Part shown: one piece after another, positions 5,319-8,045 of the stretch
How the letters are laid out: each line of letters begins with the position of its first letter
How positions within the stretch are numbered: position 1 is the stretch's first letter
NCBI GenBank assembly: GCA_021781255.1
Contig: JAJXXG010000823.1
Span: forward strand, 1 to 8,045
Direction of reading: 5' to 3'
From: Acidobacteriota bacterium
GTDB lineage: Bacteria > Acidobacteriota > Terriglobia > Terriglobales > Acidobacteriaceae
DNA length: 8,045 nt
Notes under the pieces: generated by a model
The model's input: the letters and a program-made list of their open reading frames with translations, nothing else
Told to the model about the DNA's origin: nothing
The model's database searches: none
Position numbers and translations under genes: made by a program

Positions 5319-8045
5319 TTATTTTGCCTTTACAGTAAGTACGATGGCGGTAGCTTCGGTTAGGGTGCCGGAGGTGCCCTGAATGGTAACCGAGGCCGTG
5401 CCAGTCGTAGCTTTTCTGCTGGCTGTAAATGTGAGCACACTGGTTCCTGCAGTGGGGTTTTTGCTGAACTTCGCACTCACACCGCCCGGCAGCCCAGAGG
5501 CGGCAAGAGTTACATTGCCGCTGAATCCGTTCAGATCGGACACAGAGATGGTGGAATTGCCGGAGGAGCCTTGGGTCACGGTCACAGACGCAGGTGAGGC
5601 GCTGAGACTAAAGCTCGGCGCGGGGTTGACGGTCAATGTTACCGTGGCCGTGGCGCCGGCATAGTCTGTCGTATCGGTGGGGGTGAAAGTTGCCGTCAAT
5701 GTGTGAGAACCGACACTTAAGACTGTCCCTGCTGCTGGTGAATAGGTGAAGGTACCGGCGACCGGCGAATTCGCATCCAATTGCGTCGCGCTTAATGCAG
5801 TTCCATAAGCGATCGGCGCGGGTGTCGCCCAGGTGATCGTCGGAGTTGCCTGGTTGACGGCCAGCGCGACCGAGGCCGTTGCCGTGGTGTAGTCGGCTGT
5901 GTCGGTCGGCGTGAAGCTTGCAGCGAGCGTGTGCGAGCCGGCGGTCAGGACGGTTCCTGCTGCTGGAGAGTAAGTGAACGCTCCTGCGACGGGCGAGGTG
6001 GCATCCAGCTGAGTTGCGCTCAACGCGGTGCCGTAGGTGATCGCCACAGGCGCTGACCAGGTGATCGTGGGTGTGACCTGGGTCCCCGTGCCGCTGAGTG
6101 TGATGGCCTGTGTGGCGTAGCTCGGCGCCGCAGCGTTCAGATTATTGTCCGTTAGGACGAGAGAACCGCTGAAAATGCCTGCCGTAGCCGGTGAGAAGCT
6201 GATGGGCAACACGCAGGAAGATCCCACCGCCAGAGTCCCCGGTTCCGAGGAACCGGCGCTCAAAAGCGGGCAGGCAGATACCAGGCTGCTATCGAGAGTG
6301 AAGTTCGGGGCGATGCTTGGATTGTTGCCGGTTGCAGGAATGGGAAAGCTCAACGGGGCATTGCCGACGTTCTCCAACGTTACCGTTTGCGGGCTGTCGG
6401 CGCTGGTTGAGCCCCACGTCGTGTTGGCGAAGGTAAGCGCCGGCGGGTCCGCGAAGTCTTCGAGTGAGACCGCGTTATTGCCAGTGTTCGCAACGTACAG
6501 ATTTCCTGCCCCGCTCACGGCCAAACCGTAGGGACTGTTAAAGCTTCCGGGTACCGTCGAAACAGTCGTGTACCCGCCGGCTACGGGAATTTCGAGTGTG
6601 CGGTTGTTGTCGGTATCAGCTACGAACACATTCCCCTGCCCGTCTACCGCTACGCTGCCGAAGAAAGGAACCTCGCTGAACAAAGTCTTGATGGTGGCGT
6701 AACCGCCCGCCGCCAGGATCTCCTTTACCGCAAAGTTGTTTGTATCGGCAACAAAGACATTTCCGTTTCCGTCCACCGCTACGCTGAAAGGCCGATCGAA
6801 GCCGCTGCCCAGGGTCCGCACACAGGCACTATCAATGCAGCCTGGGGGTATTTCCTTCACCGCATTGTTGTCGTAGTCGGCGACGAAGACATTTCCACTT
6901 CCGTCCACCGCTACGCCCGATGGATTGTTGAATCCGCCACCCAGCGTGTTCATTGCCGTATAACCGCCCGCACTCAAAATCTCGTATACGGCATTGTTGC
7001 CGAAATCGGCAACGTAAAGATTTCCGCTGCCGTCAAGCGCCACGGCAGCAGGGGCGCTGAATCCGCTGCCCAGCAGATTGATGGTGGGCGAGGCGGGAAT
7101 GCTTCCGTTCACCGCGACGATTTCCTTCACCAAATGGTTACTGGTATCGGCAACAAAGACGTTCCCGCTGCCATCGACGGCAACACCCCAGGGTTGGTAG
7201 AATCCGCTCCCAATCGTGTTCTCGGTGCCGGGCAGGAAGTTTATCTGCGGCGCGATGCCTGCGCCCTCCAGGTAAGCCGTTGCAATCACGTTTCCGCCGC
7301 CGTCCTTCAGCAGCGCCGCACCATGGCGGGTACCGGCGAACCTGGGCGTGAAGGTCACGTTCATCGTGCAGGTTTGACCGGCGGTATAGGCAGTATTCGC
7401 AGCGCATGTTCCCGTGCCGGCATCGGCAAAGTCCAAACCGATTGCACCCTGCGTCAGCACGGCCGTGGAGCCCAGCGTACCTGCTGTATCGAATGTAAAG
7501 ACCAGTGGGATTGCGGAACTGGTGGTTCCAGTATTCACCGATCCGAAGTTGGCCGTCGCAGTCGATATCTCCAATAAATTCGAGTAGGCCATATCGCTGA
7601 CGAATACGTTCTCGTTCCTGTCCACAGCTACGCCATCGAAGGCGTAACCGTTGCTGGCTCCAGTCAGCACGCGGACCGTGGGAGAGGCGGGGATGCTGCC
7701 GTTGACAGCCAAAATTTCATTTGTCTGGTTATAACCACCGCTGAATACATTTCCGCTGCTATCGACAGCCACGCCCCTGTTTCCCTCAGGAGCGCCACCG
7801 GGCAATGAAACAACGGTGGGAGAGGCAGGAATGCTGCCATTTACCGCGAGAATCTCAACCAATGAATACGCGGACACATAGAGGTTGTCGCTGTTATCCA
7901 AAGCAAGGTGTGTGGGTTCTGATAATCCGCTGGCCAGAAGCCTGATGGTAGGCGAGGCTGGAATGGTTCCATTAACTGCAAGAATCTCATTCACCGTTCC
8001 GTCGTAATCGTCGGCAACGTACACATTGCCGCTCGGGTCAACCGC
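5319..8045 (-). CDS. NHL-propeller / Ig-like multidomain surface protein, C-terminal 908 codons
   Basis: Partial gene: the frame is open to the right edge (AVDPSGN precedes the first internal GTG at 8024), so the start and any signal peptide are outside. Numbering residues from codon 8024: NHL blades with A-V-D-x-S-G-N-V-F-V-A-D cores lie at the edge and near 43, 88 and 135; a choice-of-anchor-D-like Ig domain at about 157-258; six more blades (core Asp or Ser at 284, 331, 374, 418, 461, 504), enough for a full propeller; a second anchor-D-like domain at about 528-647; two tandem 76-residue Ig-like repeats (651-726, 727-802); and a final Ig-like domain (803-901). Cys pairs sit in each anchor-D domain and in one blade loop (396, 401), which suits an exported protein. 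No C-terminal membrane anchor or sorting tail is visible. Role is probably binding or structural at the cell surface; ligand unknown. Confidence 0.85.
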   Translation of the reverse strand, partial: AVDPSGNVYVADDYDGTVNEILAVNGTIPASPTIRLLASGLSEPTHLALDNSDNLYVSAYSLVEILAVNGSIPASPTVVSLPGGAPEGNRGVAVDSSGNVFSGGYNQTNEILAVNGSIPASPTVRVLTGASNGYAFDGVAVDRNENVFVSDMAYSNLLEISTATANFGSVNTGTTSSAIPLVFTFDTAGTLGSTAVLTQGAIGLDFADAGTGTCAANTAYTAGQTCTMNVTFTPRFAGTRHGAALLKDGGGNVIATAYLEGAGIAPQINFLPGTENTIGSGFYQPWGVAVDGSGNVFVADTSNHLVKEIVAVNGSIPASPTINLLGSGFSAPAAVALDGSGNLYVADFGNNAVYEILSAGGYTAMNTLGGGFNNPSGVAVDGSGNVFVADYDNNAVKEIPPGCIDSACVRTLGSGFDRPFSVAVDGNGNVFVADTNNFAVKEILAAGGYATIKTLFSEVPFFGSVAVDGQGNVFVADTDNNRTLEIPVAGGYTTVSTVPGSFNSPYGLAVSGAGNLYVANTGNNAVSLEDFADPPALTFANTTWGSTSADSPQTVTLENVGNAPLSFPIPATGNNPSIAPNFTLDSSLVSACPLLSAGSSEPGTLAVGSSCVLPISFSPATAGIFSGSLVLTDNNLNAAAPSYATQAITLSGTGTQVTPTITWSAPVAITYGTALSATQLDATSPVAGAFTYSPAAGTVLTAGSHTLAASFTPTDTADYTTATASVALAVNQATPTITWATPAPIAYGTALSATQLDANSPVAGTFTYSPAAGTVLSVGSHTLTATFTPTDTTDYAGATATVTLTVNPAPSFSLSASPASVTVTQGSSGNSTISVSDLNGFSGNVTLAASGLPGGVSAKFSKNPTAGTSVLTFTASRKATTGTASVTIQGTSGTLTEATAIVLTVKAK
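5619..6074 (-). repeat. Two tandem 228-bp repeats encoding Ig-like modules
   Basis: The units are 5847-6074 (residues 651-726 of the NHL protein) and 5619-5846 (727-802). Both start TPTITW and share YGTALSATQLDA, SPVAG, FTYSPAAGTVL, GSHTL and FTPTDT. About three quarters of the residues are identical by eye. They abut without a linker, which points to duplication within the gene. Confidence 0.85.
6516..7178 (-). repeat. Six NHL blade repeats, about 129-141 bp each
   Basis: The core V-A-V-D-G-S-G-N-V-F-V-A-D recurs with spacings of 47, 43, 44, 43 and 43 residues, which is one full six-bladed propeller between two Ig-like domains. The repetition is visible in DNA as well: AGACATTTCC followed by CTTCCGTCCACCGCTACG or close variants recurs 132 bp apart (from about 6751 and 6883), which suggests recent duplication or gene conversion. 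This is coding repetition and not a CRISPR array. Confidence 0.75.

Noticed and set aside
6516..7178. Regular DNA repeats as a CRISPR array
   Set aside because: The 129-141 bp period follows codon phase and encodes NHL blades; there are no short identical repeats with unique spacers.
8022..8024. GTG at 8022-8024 as the true start of the NHL protein
   Set aside because: The codons before it read AVDPSGN, which is the first half of an NHL blade, so the gene continues past the window edge.

Overview
The window looks like chromosome from a GC-rich soil-type bacterium, most likely an Acidobacteriota (Terriglobia-like) genome. This guess rests on recognition rather than a search. The clues are the very large NHL-repeat / Ig-like surface protein on the right, the paired sugar-nucleotide-type nucleotidyltransferase and phosphotransferase on the left, and a short palindromic repeat between genes.

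Layout, left to right. (1) 1-1059, minus strand: a nucleotidyltransferase gene followed by the first 51 codons of a NahK-like phosphotransferase. They overlap by ATGA, so they probably form one translationally coupled operon for sugar-1-phosphate and nucleotide-sugar formation. (2) 1168-1748, minus strand: a complete ParD/ParE-type toxin-antitoxin pair, also joined by an ATGA overlap. It has a strong Shine-Dalgarno and a perfect TAGGAT/ATCCTA palindrome over its probable promoter. (3) 1830-3563, minus strand: a 577-codon DUF262 protein with a C-terminal HNH-type nuclease motif, resembling GmrSD-family modification-dependent restriction enzymes. Its base composition is clearly lower in GC than the flanking genes, and together with parDE it looks like a small acquired defence/stability segment. 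(4) 3638-5125, plus strand: a complete glycerol kinase gene, glpK. (5) 5126-5318: a convergent intergenic region holding a MITE/REP-like element with 13-bp perfect inverted repeats, an inner hairpin and 7-bp flanking direct repeats. (6) 5319-8045, minus strand: the C-terminal 908 codons of a large, presumably exported protein made of NHL beta-propeller blades, two choice-of-anchor-D-like domains, two tandem 76-residue Ig-like repeats and a last Ig-like domain. Its N-terminus lies beyond the right edge.

Functionally the window mixes carbon metabolism (glycerol phosphorylation, sugar activation), one probable defence/addiction segment and one surface protein. No RNA gene, CRISPR array or full insertion sequence was seen. 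The least explained items are the DUF262-HNH/parDE segment and the palindromic element at 5145-5268.
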